Shown here piece after piece: positions 35,618-47,110 of a stretch of DNA of 64,000 nucleotides. A program made the translations under genes and the position numbers. The notes under the pieces are model-generated. The model made no database searches, was not told where the DNA came from, and saw only the letters and a program-made list of their open reading frames with translations. Origin of the DNA: Motacilla alba alba (Eukaryota > Chordata > Aves > Passeriformes > Motacillidae); NCBI RefSeq assembly GCF_015832195.1, contig NC_052032.1, positions 3,478,618 to 3,542,617 on the forward strand, written 5' to 3'. Every line of letters starts with the position of its first letter. The first letter of the stretch is position 1.

Positions 35618-37104
35618 GCATCTGTGTACCAGACTGTAAAGTGTGAAGGACGACCAGGGTATGGCCTGGCACAGTCCTGTCCCATCCCTCCAGCTAAACC
35701 TGCGCCCGTGGCATGGCAGCATCCTGCTGGAACAGTGGGACCAGCACCAGGGCACAGAGCCCTGTGCTCCTGAGGCAGCCCCGAGGCACAGCTGCCTCGA
35801 GGGTGGGACGTGGCAGCTGTTTAATCCACGAGCCAGCAGCACTGGGCCGGACGTGCAGATGAGTGGTGCATTCGGGAGATAGCAAAGGGGACAAGTTGAG
35901 AATGTCAGGAATACAGCCTGGAAATTCCCTTTCTTCCATCTGCATTCATGGAGCAAGCAGGGATCTCTGCATTCTGATCCTACGATAAGATTCATGACCT
36001 CACTGGTTTTTTTTGGGCTCTATAAATGGGGGAATCACATGTAAGGCCTCCTCCAGTCCAGGTTTTTCAATGTAGATGTGGATGCTCTGGGAAAGCTGCT
36101 GGTTGGACCTTTGTCACAGCTGGTCTAAGCAGGGTTATTTGGCTCCAGGCCTGGAAGACTATGACTTCCAGCTCTTTCCTAGCATTCCTGATAGCTTGTA
36201 GGCCAGAGGAGTAGTGCCTTTCCTCTACAAGATGTCCTTCCTGAAGAGGAGTGAGAGGAACCTTGGTGCAAAGAGGTGCCACACAAGCCATGGCAGTTTT
36301 GTGCTCCTTTTTTGCCTCTTTCCAAAAGAAATACATGAGGTTATGCCTATTTTTTCTAAGGCATAAGGGAATTGTGAAGAGGTCCTGGAGGACACTCAGC
36401 ACTTGGGTGATTTAGTGTCCAACAAAGTGGGTAAGTCATCAGCTTCAATTAATATACACCTGGAACCAGGAAAACTGAAGACAGACAATTCTGTGGATGG
36501 AAAGGGGTCAGGAAAGAGATTCAAAAGCTTGAGCAGATGACAGTGACACTAAATCCTCAGGCCTCTTCACAAGCCCTGCTCTTATTCCCTGGGATCCTGT
36601 TGAACCCATGAGCCTCTGCTAATAGGTTTCATTCTCCTCTGCCAGTATCAAATAACAAATGTCAGATCTCATATGGGAATCACTAACAACATAAAAATGA
36701 GATTTATATGGAAAAATGAAGTTCAAAAGAACAGTTACAAACCCCAGAAAGGTTTTGTTTGTACCCAAGCACACACAAATAAAATCAAAGTCAAAACAGT
36801 GCTGTTCAGATTTGAGATCACCATCAGCTGTGGCCTTTTCCCACCGTCACTGTGACTTTGAATGCTGGACATCGGCTACAAGTTAATTTGCTGAAACTGA
36901 GGAAAATGCTTCCCTGATGTGTAAATAAGAAAAGCCTGAACATGCATTAGGTAATTTCAAACTTCCTTTAACTGCATGCTAATACTCCCTTTAGCTCCAG
37001 GAGCTCCAGAGCTCTAGATCTGCTTCCAAACTTCCAACCTTGTGAGAAGGGTGACATAAAAGTCCTCAGTTTTTCTGGTGACCACAAAAATGCCTAAAGC
37101 ATTG

Positions 37105-37205
37105 GAGATCTGGAACACATGGAGGCACAGAGAGGTGAAAAGATCTGGTCGTGGTGGGGCCTGGACAGGAGGGGTCTCAACACAGCTCCTCTGACACCAG
37201 TGCCC
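37105..37205 (-). mobile_element. MIR-like SINE fragment, antisense
   Basis: catggaggcacagagaggtg followed by aaaagatctgg and, further on, ctcctctgacaccagtgccc resembles the reverse complement of the MIR core (gaggaaactgaggcacagagaggttaag ... ctcctgactcccagtgc). The copy is old and diverged, so the call rests on order and spacing of short matches. Confidence 0.45.
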
Positions 37206-37618
37206 CAGGGATGCTGGACTGACATCAAGCAGAGCAGTGAGGAAGAGGAGGGCTGAGCCTCTTCCTGCTTGTCACAAGGCGAGTCCAGGAAACTCGGACC
37301 TCAGCTCTCCTCCTGCTCTGGACTTCAGCCACTGGCTCCTCCGACTTGGAGAATCTGTCAGCACACCTCAACCCCTGAAAACTGGGGCTTGAGCCAGGGC
37401 CCTCAAAGGAGAGCAAAGGAAGGATGGGAGACAGAGTCCAAGGTGTCTTTCCGCCCTAAAGGTGAGCCCTTTGGAAGAGGCTGCAGTCCCACACGCCCTG
37501 CCTGGGGATGGCCTGCCAGTGGCTGTTTGATATGTGGAGTGAATGGAAAAGTTACCCCCACACAATGATGTTCCAGCACCTTTCAGCACCAACTTGCCTT
37601 TTCCTTTTCCTTTATCTA

Positions 37619-37632
37619 TTTTTTTTTTTTTA
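37619..37632 (+). repeat. Poly(T) tract
   Basis: Fourteen consecutive T residues. Confidence 0.8.
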
Positions 37633-37685
37633 ACACAGACTCTTGGGAAAGTAACTCAGCAGAGCAGAGACAGAATAGAATTGTC

Positions 37686-37709
37686 TTTTTTTTTTTTCTT
37701 TTTTTTTTT
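37686..37709 (+). repeat. Poly(T) tract
   Basis: Twenty-four bases of T with a single C interruption, about 55 bases downstream of the previous T-run. Confidence 0.8.
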
Positions 37710-38369
37710 GGCTTCCAATGCAAGAATGCAAAGCATTGTCTCTCTGGGAGGAGAATTAAGTATGGGCAAGTGTTTTGGCAAGAGAGCCCCAAAGGAGAAT
37801 GGAAGGCGAGGATGAGGCGGGGGAAGAGGAAGGGAGGGAGAGCTGGGGGTCAGATGGATGGTTTAGTCTTTTATAAATCTTGGATGGGGAAGAGGCACAC
37901 AGATGGCTTTGTGTTTTAAAATGATTCTAATAAATCAACTCCATAATCAAAATGCCCTTGTCTCTATTTTTTCCCTCCTCTTCCATGGATCACAGCTGAG
38001 CGGTGAGGCTGGAGCAGGAGTCTGGTGGGAGGGAATGGCAAAGACTGGAGGTGAAGCTCAGCTGTGGGTTTGCAGGGAGTGTGCAAACCCCTGTGCATGT
38101 GTGAGCCACCACAGCACTGGCCATGTCACCTCTGAGCAAACAAACGACATGAGCAGGAGAAGGAATGAGCACAGGGGGCTCTTCAGCCAGCAAGGGTGGG
38201 CATGATCCTGGGCATTTCTAAGGAGGGATGTGCCCATAACTGTTGGAAGAAGGTCTGAGTGTGAGAGCGAGTCTGTAGCTATTCTCAAAGAGAGGAGCTG
38301 CCCTGATGGTGGGGGAAGGAGTGGGAAAAGGCAGGGTCTGGTCTCTCCCAGGCAGGAGCAGACGTGCTG

Positions 38370-38690
38370 GGGAGGAATGCTGCGTCTCCGTTCCAGTGCT
38401 CCGACTTGGCTGTGAGGAAGGTGCAGCCTCTCCTCCTCCAGCAAGAGCCACTGGGCCCGGGCTGCGGGGGGAGCGGAGGCTCCTGCAGTTTGGGTTTTCC
38501 ATTTGGAGCTCCACGTGGCACAAACTCCCATCGGCTTCCTTGCCAGAGGGAACCAGGTGGAGAGAACAATAAAAAGCAGGAGGCGCGGGGCGGGGCGGGA
38601 TGGTCCAGAGCGGATGCAGAGGATGGAATTAATCAGCTGTCCGGGAGGAATATTAGAGCTCTTCGGCTTGTCGTCAACGCCTTCTCCTCC
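38370..38690. promoter_or_regulatory. CpG/GC-box cluster, candidate orphan promoter or enhancer
   Basis: The segment has raised CG density (ctgcgtctccgttccagtgc, gggcccgggctgcgggg) and a strong GC-box array at 38581-38600 (aggcgcggggcggggcggga) that fits Sp/KLF binding sites. An AATAAAAAG A/T motif lies about 10 bases upstream. Downstream it reads cttcggcttgtcgtcaacgc. No first exon is evident, and ORFs over the region exist on both strands. An unannotated noncoding RNA promoter or a distal enhancer is possible. Composition is the only evidence. Confidence 0.35.
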
Positions 38691-40689
38691 TTCCCAAAGA
38701 CAGACACAATGAGAGACCAAGGAACATTTCCTATTGTTACAGGGGATTTGTCCACAAGGTCCAGCCCCATGTGGAAGTCATTACTGGCTGGGAGTGGTAG
38801 GTATCCGCACAGAACATGCAGCGAGATGGGATGGGGGAGGGCAACTGGGAAAAAGTTGAGAGACCAGAGATGATGTGTCCTTGCCTTACTGATTTAAGCA
38901 TCTCGAGGGAGGTGGTCACCACAGCAGCCCGGCTCCAAATCCAGGGATCGCTGTGGGCTGAGGTACAAAGTGTTTTGCTCTGTGTCACCCCTTGGGCTGA
39001 GCCAAAGTCCTGAGTGCTCCTGTGAGAAGCCATCAAGGGTAGCTCAGCGCCAACAGGAATGGATAATGAATTTCACTGCTACTGAACAGGGAAAAGAGGG
39101 ACAGTTACATCAAGGTTTTCTTTTCCCTTCTCTGACACTCCCTAGACAGAAAACCAGAGTGGCTGCAGCAGCAGCTGTACAAAGCACGAGGTGAAGAGCT
39201 GACCACTGCCCACCTGCACATCCTCCGGCTCCAGCAGAACTTGGCCTTCTGCATCATGCATGGAAGAACGTAATTACCCATGGGTGAGAGCCCAGGACTG
39301 AGTGATCAGAGAGAGTCAACACCTCCATGCTCTAAGGGGAAGGCAGATCCTTTTAGACATATTAGATCTAAGCTCAGTTTTTTCCCATTAAATCATATTT
39401 AAGACAGCAGCATCTCCAGAAGCGGTGATGTCAACATCCCCAGGACAGCTGGAGGAAAGGGGCACCTCAGAAATCCATGGGAAATTTGCATCCCAACTCA
39501 TTTGCTGCCATGTCTCAGTCTCCCTGATTCTGACCTGTTGGGTGCTGAACAGGACTGAGTTGACTGTAGGTAAAACAGTCCTGTGTAAAACAGAGCTGAC
39601 CTCCCCAGGTCCTCTCATGTCTTCCCCAGCCATGAAGGAGCAGATAGAAACAAAGTCAGTCGTGTATTTTGGGGTAAAAAAAATGCTTGTATGAAACCTG
39701 CTTGGGCCATTTGATCTGTCAGGAAACATGTGATGCACAGGAAAGAGGAACGAGAGACGGAGAAGGCACACAGTCCAGGGCTCTGTGGGGACACAGTACA
39801 TGGGACAAACAGTGTCTGCTGGGGTTTTCAGAAGGTTCCAGACACCACTGCCACACTTAGAGACGGGTACATGGACCCGTCTCAAACCACACCTCCCCAG
39901 TAGCACTGGGGAAACAGGAGAACACAGTGTGGGGAGACAGGAGGAGCAAGGACTCTCACCACCTCGACATGCTGCAGGACATCCTGGAAGCTGCCCCAGC
40001 AACAGCCTCTTGTGGAGCACAGATTAAGCAGATTTCACCAACCTTCTGCCCTCCTGCTCCAGCCCAACCCCACCACACCCCATTTCTTGCCTCCATCAAA
40101 TTTGCTGCCCACAGGAGCCTTCACCAAATGTGCCTTCAGCCAAATGTGGTGACACAATGCTGTGCTGCTCCTCTTTAAAAAGTAGAACAAAATAAAATAA
40201 GAATGCTTGTTATACTTCCATGGAAATTGTCAGCGGGAATCTCAGGATGCTCAGCTCATTTATCTCCAATGAATTTCACCTCAATTGAGCAGGATGTTGG
40301 TCCCCACAGGACAGCATTCAGTTGGGTACTTTTAGCAGCATGAACAGTGCATCTTTCCCTTGTAAATGGTGTGAACATTCTCCTTAATTTATGTCCTACA
40401 AGAACTCATTTTTACCAACGTTTATGCATCATAACACATTGCCCTCATCCTGCAAATTCTCAACACGGGCACAGCTTTGTGTATGCCTGAGATCTTCCTG
40501 GTTCCAGTGAGCAGCTTGCTGCTTGCTTGCTGAAGCAGCAGCAGCAGCTTGCTGGAGAGGCTGAGGCTGTGCTTATGTTTTATGGATCTGGAAAAATTAT
40601 TACATAGCAATAGGGTTCAAACAGGAGTCCCCAGATCCATCAGATGTTTGACTTGCTTGGTACATGCAGTCTAAAATGGAAACGGATTG
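38691..40689. other. Unique noncoding stretch
   Basis: No gene recognised. The 210-codon minus-strand ORF at 39388-40020 has no recognisable domain and overlaps plus-strand ORFs. A perfect small hairpin lies at 39860-39883. A CAG/CTG-rich stretch at about 40511-40552 can fold on itself. Confidence 0.5.
39860..39883. repeat. Perfect 9-bp stem hairpin
   Basis: gagacgggt at 39860-39868 and acccgtctc at 39875-39883 are exact inverted repeats around a 6-base loop. No functional context is visible. Confidence 0.7.
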
Positions 40690-41045
40690 GGAAACATAAT
40701 AAAATGTAATAAAAATGTCTATAAACATTTCAGGTTATTGAAAAGAATCTCTCTTTGTGAGTTCCCGAACTTTTGAAATCATGAACATGTATTCTTACAA
40801 AGCTAGACAGAGAAGTAGCTCTTATTTAATTTAAATTTGCATTGTTCCAATTATACCTACAAAATATACATGACATTTACATGTATAAAATACATTATTT
40901 CACTGAAAAATATACTTCAATGTAATTTAAATTAAATTTAAAATTAAAATCATACTGAAACTAAATGGGTTTGTTTTTTTTGCCATGTGTATTTAGGGGA
41001 CATGTCATCCTCATCCTGTACTACCAAAGAATATAAAAATAAAGC
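40690..41045. other. Strongly AT-rich block
   Basis: About 350 bases dominated by A and T with repeated TTTAAATT-type steps (atttaatttaaatttgc near 40824, tttaaattaaatttaaaat near 40924). There is no recognisable transposon and no ORF. It could be a matrix-attachment-like region, a decayed repeat or a conserved noncoding element. Confidence 0.4.
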
Positions 41046-41377
41046 TAAATATTGAACTCATGGAGCTCTCTTTTCTCCTTCACCTCTTTTTTTTTTTTTT
41101 TCTCCTCTTTTAAAACATCAGCTGGATTTTTAGACAATCTTTTTAACACCATATGCACACTCTCCACCGTGGCACTGAAGATGACATGAGCATGGTGTGG
41201 ATCTGCTCTGTCCAGAGGGGGATGCCCATCACCCCTACAGGGAAACGGCTGTGATGGCTCAGCTGCACAAAGCCACCCCCTGTGACAGCAAAGAGGCCAC
41301 GGCCACCATGGGGAAGGCAGACATGGAGTCCCCACGGTCACCAGCCCACACCAGGGCTTCTCCAGAGCAACAACCAC
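41046..41377. other. Unique noncoding stretch with T-run
   Basis: No gene recognised. A T-run of about 16 bases lies at 41086-41101. Confidence 0.5.
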
Positions 41378-41455
41378 CCTTCTCCCACCTCCCTTCCCAC
41401 TCTCCCCCCACTTCCCGCTCTCCTTCCCCTTCCCTCTCTCTCTCACTCTCCCACC
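41378..41455 (+). repeat. Polypyrimidine (CT-rich) tract
   Basis: Nearly 80 bases are almost entirely C and T, including a ctctctctct-like core near 41433 and C-runs near 41403. Long homopyrimidine tracts can form triplex (H-DNA) structures and often vary in length. Confidence 0.75.
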
Positions 41456-43778
41456 ACAGCTGGTTAAAATTACGCTGGAATTTTGTTTTTCTGTCAAGTG
41501 AATTTGGACCTGGTAAATCCCTCCCAGCCATTGCAGTGGCCTCCCAGTGAACATCCAGGCTGGATGCAAGGCATGTGATTTAAGAAAGGTGCTGCTGGAG
41601 CTATTTCCAAGCACGTTCAAAGCATGGGGCTGGGGGCAGCCAGGAGGGGCTCCTGGGGCTCACAGGCACCCAGGGAGGGATGGCAGGGGGTCCACATGAG
41701 GAATGGGCAGGAGAAGGAGAAGTCTGAAGGCATGGCCCGTCAGCTGGACCAGCTCACCTTGCAAAGATGATGCAAAACAACAACAAAAAAATTATAGCAA
41801 AAGAACACAAAAACATCTCAGGCTTGGAGAAACCCCAGCCCTTCTGTCTGGAGAGATCACAGGAGCAAACACAAAAACCCTCATGTGAGGGAAACCAACA
41901 GGGAGCTGAGGCACAGGAGGAGAAGGACACGTCCTTGGCTAACCTGGGGACGTGGTTACAACACATGAGAATAAACCAAGGCTCCAGGCATGTACCTGCA
42001 CACCAGTGCTTGTGCCTGGCACACTGTGGGGGCTCCCAGTTTATGCCTGGGGGCCACCAGTTCTCAGTGGTGTTTGAGTCCCCTCTGCCTCGGGCTGGCA
42101 CAGCTCAGCTCAGCTCAGAGCAGCTCTGAGTACCTGGGCTGGTGGGACCTGGCAGGAACATGGCCATGTCCAAGCCTGAGAGCCTCCCCTGTTCTGCAGC
42201 TTTGGTGGGAACTCAAACAATCCCAAAAGTGGTGTCCCACCTCCAGCATCATCCCCAAGGAACTCCAGGATCTCCCAAGAGACCAGGCAGCAGTTATGAG
42301 AAGGATTAGTTAGGAATTTGAGGTCAAAAACAGCTGCACAGGGAAAAAGTCCTTCTATTAAAAGTAATAGGTTTAGAAATAGACATACAAGTCAAAGAAA
42401 TTTTGGGTTGGGGGGAAACAAAGTGAGGCAATCCCTCTGGTAGCATTGAAACTGCCCTATTATGACATTTTTGGAATGGAACAATGCTATTGGAGCTTTC
42501 AAAATTACTTTTTTAAAGACAATCACCAATGGTTAAAAATACAAAGTTTTTAATAGGTCAGGAAGAGAAAAACTTTTTGCTTTTGCCCAACAAAACCTCT
42601 AAATTAGCTCTAAGTGGGTTTTATGAGTGGGCAAGGATGGGAGGTAGGGGCTGTAAAGGGCAGATTTTATTTAATGGAATATTTCGAGTTATTTTAGAAG
42701 GCAAGAAAGGGAACTGTTCCTTTTGGTCATAATTAAATACATTCATGTTGTGCATATATACACATGTATATATCCATAAACACCTCTTTCCAGACTCAAC
42801 ATCCAGGCCCTCCCCAGGTTTAATTAATACCTGGTTGTGCTGGGCATGTAGACATGATCCCTGTCCTGGACAGTTCCTGATCCCCAAAGAACAAACCAAA
42901 AGATGAATGAGGATCTAAGGGCAAAGCAACAGCTTCAATCCCCTCAAAAAGCTCTGCAGCAAACCTGCAAGCAGAATCCAAGGAGCTCTGGGTATCACTC
43001 AGTGCATTATGCACTTGGCCGAGTGCGTGGAGGAAAAGCTATTTCTATTTATAAGGTGATGACTGAACAGCTGAACATGGGCTGGGTTGGATGTGAACAT
43101 GGAAGAGAGGAGAGAGATGGGCTGTGCGAGTGTGCATGGCCACAGGCACGTCCATGCCCACCTCCAGCAACCACCTCTGAAATCACCCAGAGGAGGTGTG
43201 AAGAAAAGAATGAAAATCAGAGGCTGAACTTGGTACTAGCCCATATTCCTCCTCCCATCACCTCAAACATGGCAATTAAAATGGTAAATTATCTTTAAAG
43301 TTTTTTTTTTCTTCTTAGTGTTCTCTAAGATGATATGAAAATGTTTTATATATAATCTAGACTTATGGTTTTTTTGCTTTTCACTTAAATGCAGGGTTAT
43401 GAAAGAAAAAGAAATAATGTTTTGGTCATAAATAGAAAACATGCAAACAGAAAATCATTTAGATATTAATATTGCAAACCTGACGCCTGCATTTTTATGT
43501 ATATATAAATATGTATTCACACACACAAAAAAGATATAGACCCAAACCCCATGCTTATCCATCATGTTTATACACTACATCTAAGTGTACTTATAGTGAA
43601 TTCACTTACTGACTGTTTTTGGTGCTTGAAAACATGCCAGTAAAAAGCCAAAATGTCAGTAAACACAGTGGATGTCGTCACTGTTTTCCCTCTTCAGGTT
43701 GGTTTCCCTGGTGTACAAAGGTCAGCTCCAGCTCCAGCATAAATTATTGCTGCCTATTTGACTCATAACAACATATCC
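41456..43778. other. Unique noncoding stretch
   Basis: No gene recognised. A short agctcagctcagctcagag repeat lies near 42103. The segment 43290-43680 is strongly AT-rich with no repeat identified. ORFs are short and overlapping. Confidence 0.5.
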
Positions 43779-43918
43779 AAATAATAACCAACACATGCTG
43801 GATGCTTTATGGATGAATAATTCCTATCCCAAAGAACTGGCAATTTAAACAGTTTAGATGTAGCGAAACTGGGAGAAAAGTCGCATTGCCCAGGTTGTGC
43901 GGCCAGGGGCAGAGTAAA
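43779..43918 (-). mobile_element. MIR-like SINE, antisense
   Basis: On the minus strand the order is: a gccgcacaacctgggcaatg segment comparable to MIR tgtgaccttgggcaagt; tctcccagtttcgctacatc comparable to cctcagtttcctcatctg; then tctttgggat and a 3' end reading gtgttggttattatttgg, close to the MIR-type tail. All landmarks are in the right order and spacing over about 140 bases. The copy is old. Confidence 0.6.
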
Positions 43919-44059
43919 TGCTGCGCTCAAAGCAAGCCTCCAGGACTGAACCATCTCTGCCAGCACTTCCACATCTGCCCTTGCTGGAATCGAGGCAGGA
44001 GGAGCAGCTGGGACATGTTCAAGGTGGACAAACCTCTGCTAAAACCCAGGAAACCTTGG
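43919..44059. other. Unique noncoding stretch
   Basis: A short segment with no gene or repeat recognised. Confidence 0.4.
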
Positions 44060-44315
44060 GGTGCTTTGCCTTGAAGCGGAGCTGTCGCGCTTTGGGACGC
44101 CCGGGCGGGTGTAGAGGCGCAGAGTGAGCGCCAGTGGATGGGACACTGCCCTTCCTTTCCAGGGTGGGGCCTGGCTCTTGCCCACTCCTGCCCTACAGGA
44201 CCTCCTGTGGCTGAACACGTGGCTGAGAGCCCTCCAGCCTCCACGATTCCCCGCACGTGACGAGCACGAGCACGAACGCGGGCCGTCCCTCCGAGCACAT
44301 CCTCCGCCTTTGCTG
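44060..44315. other. CpG-rich cluster, possible orphan CpG island
   Basis: CG dinucleotides are dense (gaagcggagctgtcgcgc, gacgcccgggcgggtg, gaggcgcagagtgagcgcc, cccgcacgtgacgagcacg, cacgaacgcgggccgtcc) over about 250 bases in a CpG-poor region. It contains an E-box-type cacgtg at 44255-44260. No first exon is supported. ORFs exist on both strands, as expected for GC-rich DNA. Confidence 0.4.
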
Positions 44316-45366
44316 CTGGCTCCGTCCCTGACATGTAAATAATGACATACCATTTCCAGGCTCTCCAGCCTATTACACTGCTCTCTGGACCTTGCCTCCC
44401 ATCCGAACAGAAAACCTGCGTCCCTGCGTGACCCTCCTGGCGCAGCCAAAGCAAACCAACGTGCTATATTTGTTTTTCAAGCCCTGGCCAGGAACGATTC
44501 CCGTAAGGCTCAGCCTGGCTTAATGGAGCTGTCTGTGCTCTGCCTCTAAGCCTGCTCTTGGCCACAGGGCTGGAGCTGCTTTAGCGCTGGCTCGGGCAGG
44601 ATGCAGCGGGGTTTGCTGAAGGTAACAAAGTGAGGAGCAGTGGCAGAAAGGGATGGTGGGGCAGAGGGGGAGGAATGAGACAAGAGACACGAGGGAAAAC
44701 AAGAGGGAGGGGCAGACAGAGGGTGCTCCCAACCTTCCCAATGTATTGTGGCTGTTCAAGACAAACTTGGCTGGGCAGCGGCTTTGCAGCAAGGAGCAAG
44801 CGCAGTGAGAGGACAGTGGGGTGGATGAGCTGTCACCCAGGACCTCCTCACCACCTGTGTCACACCACCACATTCATCCTGTCCAGCCTCTTGCTTGACC
44901 ACAGCAGCCAGGGTGTTTTTGTTGGAGGCAGATGCTGCTCCCCACTTGTTTCTTTTACCCCAAAGAGTGATATTCTGACACAAACACGATGATGTAAATC
45001 TTGACCTCAAATAGACACGAGATGCTAAACTTTTTTCCATCATACTGGAGCCTTGTCCTCTGTTCTTGTGAATCCTCTTGCCACCCCCCATGGGTACCTG
45101 TTTTATTGCAGAAGCATCTGCGGTACAAAGAGTCCTGCATATCACCAAAACACCACATTCAGAGCCCCTGTACACAGGCAGTCCTGGTAGCCGGGCACAG
45201 AGAGACTTGTTTTTCCAGGAGACCCCTTTTGCCAGCAGGATTTCCTCACCAGGGGAACTCAGCAGAGGAACAAGCAGGTCTGTCCAACCAAGGATGTTTG
45301 CAGCCAGTCGAGTGCATGGCCACAGCCTGCACTCAGGAAGCAGTAAGATGTTAATTAGGGAGGTTC
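44316..45366. other. Unique noncoding stretch
   Basis: No gene or repeat recognised. Confidence 0.5.
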
Positions 45367-45434
45367 ATTGCAAGTCCTACTAATTGCATAGTCCATACTA
45401 ATTGCAAGTCCTGCTAATTGCAGTGAAGTGCAAG
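45367..45434 (+). repeat. Short tandem array of an aattgcaagtcctact-type unit
   Basis: Four consecutive 16-18-base units share an aattgca core: aattgcaagtcctact, aattgcatagtccatact, aattgcaagtcctgct, aattgcagtgaag. Three of the junctions create a CTAATTGCA sequence with a TAATTG homeodomain-type core. The array lies about 90 bases upstream of a sense CR1 tail. Confidence 0.8.
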
Positions 45435-45521
45435 TGTCCCATACATTGTCCTGTGAGGACACCCAGACACTTGTCCACTCCCCCTGGTGTGCCCAGACCC
45501 TGCACACCAGAGTAGAGCAAA

Positions 45522-45678
45522 GGTTGAGGCTGTGGAGTCTCCCCCACTGGAGATATTCCAGAACCATTTGGACACAATCCCGTGCCATGTGATCTGGGAA
45601 GGCTGTGTGCGAGCAGGGAGGTGGGACCAGATGATCCAATGTGGTCTCTTCCAACGTGACCCACTCTGTGATTCTCTA
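45522..45678 (+). mobile_element. CR1 LINE 3' fragment, sense
   Basis: ggttgaggctgtggagtctc, ctggagatattccagaacc, accagatgatcc, ggtctcttccaacgtgacc and the end cactctgtgattct match the CR1 tail of the ctgtggagtctcc...ggagatattcaaaacc subfamily, which differs from the gtggaaggtgtccc type elsewhere in the window. It is 5'-truncated and noncoding. Confidence 0.93.
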
Positions 45679-47059
45679 AAGGAGTTGTAGTACCAGGCTC
45701 AGCACACAAAACCCAAGTGGTTCCACTGCTGCCAGAGAGGAAAAGCTTTGGGGAGGATGAGGACAGCATGGCTATTGGACCCAGATCTCCTGCTTAGTGC
45801 TGAAATACGTCCAGAGCAAAGCAGGAGAAAGGAGAGATTGAATCTGCAAAGCTTGGCTTAAGAGCCAGACCAGGAGCTGAGCTCACTCATAGTTTGGATG
45901 TATTCAACTGGGAAAAGATTCAGCTCCTTAGGAAGAGAATGGCCATGAAGTTTGGACCCAAAACTAAACTCCTACTGAGTTTGTACTGCTGGGTTTCTGT
46001 TGGCACCCATCCTATGAGGAAGCATCCATTGCTGATGGCAGTTTGGACCTCCAAACTCACACTGCAGCCCTCCCAAACTGCAACCACTCCAACACACTTC
46101 ATGCTCAGGACACGGAGAGTAACCAGATGCCCTCACCCTGTAGCCAGCATCACTCTGTTCTGTGAACAAGGACTCTCTCAGCCCACCAAACCTCACCAAG
46201 GTCAGATATAACAAGGATGTGACACATCTTCCCCTGAACATCCTCAAAACCAGCAAGCAGGTAACCCAGAAAGCCACCAAAGAGGCACATCTGGAAGGGC
46301 TGGGTGTGCCTGCACATCCCAGGTTGCTGCAGTCAGGCAGGAGGAGAGAGGAGCACTCCAAGGCCATCTCTCAACAGCAGGGATCCTCTATCCCTGGGCA
46401 GCACATGCAGGGGGAAGAGGCAGCAGTAAATGGTAAATGTAAAACATTTAAATGCAAAAGTAGAAACTCTGCCCAAGGGGTATTGAATGACTCAGCTGTG
46501 CAAAGGAGCCCCTCACCCCTGGGGATCCTGGGCACGTGGGATCACAAATCACCATTTGTGCTGGGTGCAAGGAAGAGCATTGAGTCAAATTCCTGATCAC
46601 AACCACAGCCACCCATGGGCTGTGGCTATGAGGGAGCCATGGTGAGCACAGCAGCACCTCAGAAATGCCACCTCTGGCCAGGAGCTCCCCCTGACCCCCC
46701 AGCAGTGTGCGGGCATCTCTCACAGCCTCACTGAACACACAGGACATCAGTCTCCAGCTGGGATGTTCTGGCATCTCTCCCCAGAGGGACACACAGTCAG
46801 TAAAATGATGTCCCCACCTCTGACACCCTCCCTGGTCCTGCTGCAGGGACAGGGCACAGCCATGGGGAGGTGGGGTCTGCACGGCCTGGACGCCATGCCA
46901 GAAGTGCCCGTCTTGCTTGGAAAGCCTGGATGGGCAGGAACACAGGCAGAGCTGCAACTGCACCTCAGCCCTGCCTGCTCCTGCCTACCTGCCTTGGGAG
47001 GGAGAGAGGGAGGGAGGGAGCGATGGTGCCACACGTCCCTTGGGATGCCAGGACAGGGA
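45679..47059. other. Unique noncoding stretch
   Basis: No gene recognised. ORFs of 105-185 codons overlap on both strands with no domain. A GA-rich run (gggagggagagagggagg) lies near 46996. Confidence 0.5.
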
Positions 47060-47110
47060 AAGGCAAGGCAAGGCAAGGCAAGGCAAGGCAGGACAGGGAA
47101 AGGCAAGGAG
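47060..47110 (+). repeat. (AAGGC)n pentanucleotide microsatellite
   Basis: Six consecutive AAGGC units occupy 47060-47089. The flanking ggacagggaaaggcaagg occurs on both sides (47051 and 47091), which suggests that a larger unit was also duplicated. Length is probably variable between individuals. Confidence 0.85.

Larger units (their letters stand above)
34131..37104. other. Unique noncoding stretch with A-rich tracts
   Basis: No gene recognised. It includes two A-rich tracts (34927-34968 and 35528-35617). A CpG-containing segment at about 34850-35110 (agatacgccggcggttac, gcttgcggtccgtgagg, cttcgtcccattaagc) stands out from its flanks as a possible regulatory element. ORFs on both strands (up to 180 codons at 33696-34238) overlap the CR1 copy and are not genes. 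Confidence 0.5.
37206..38369. other. Unique noncoding stretch with T-tracts
   Basis: No gene recognised. It contains T-runs at 37619-37632 and 37686-37709 and a purine-rich, G-run-containing section at about 37805-37855 with quadruplex potential. Confidence 0.5.

Noticed and set aside
38058..38720. 220-codon minus-strand ORF over the GC-box cluster
   Set aside because: CpG-rich DNA is stop-poor in all frames. Several other ORFs overlap and no domain is visible.
39388..40020. 210-codon minus-strand ORF
   Set aside because: No recognisable motif. Competing plus-strand ORFs overlap it and no flanking exon structure is seen.
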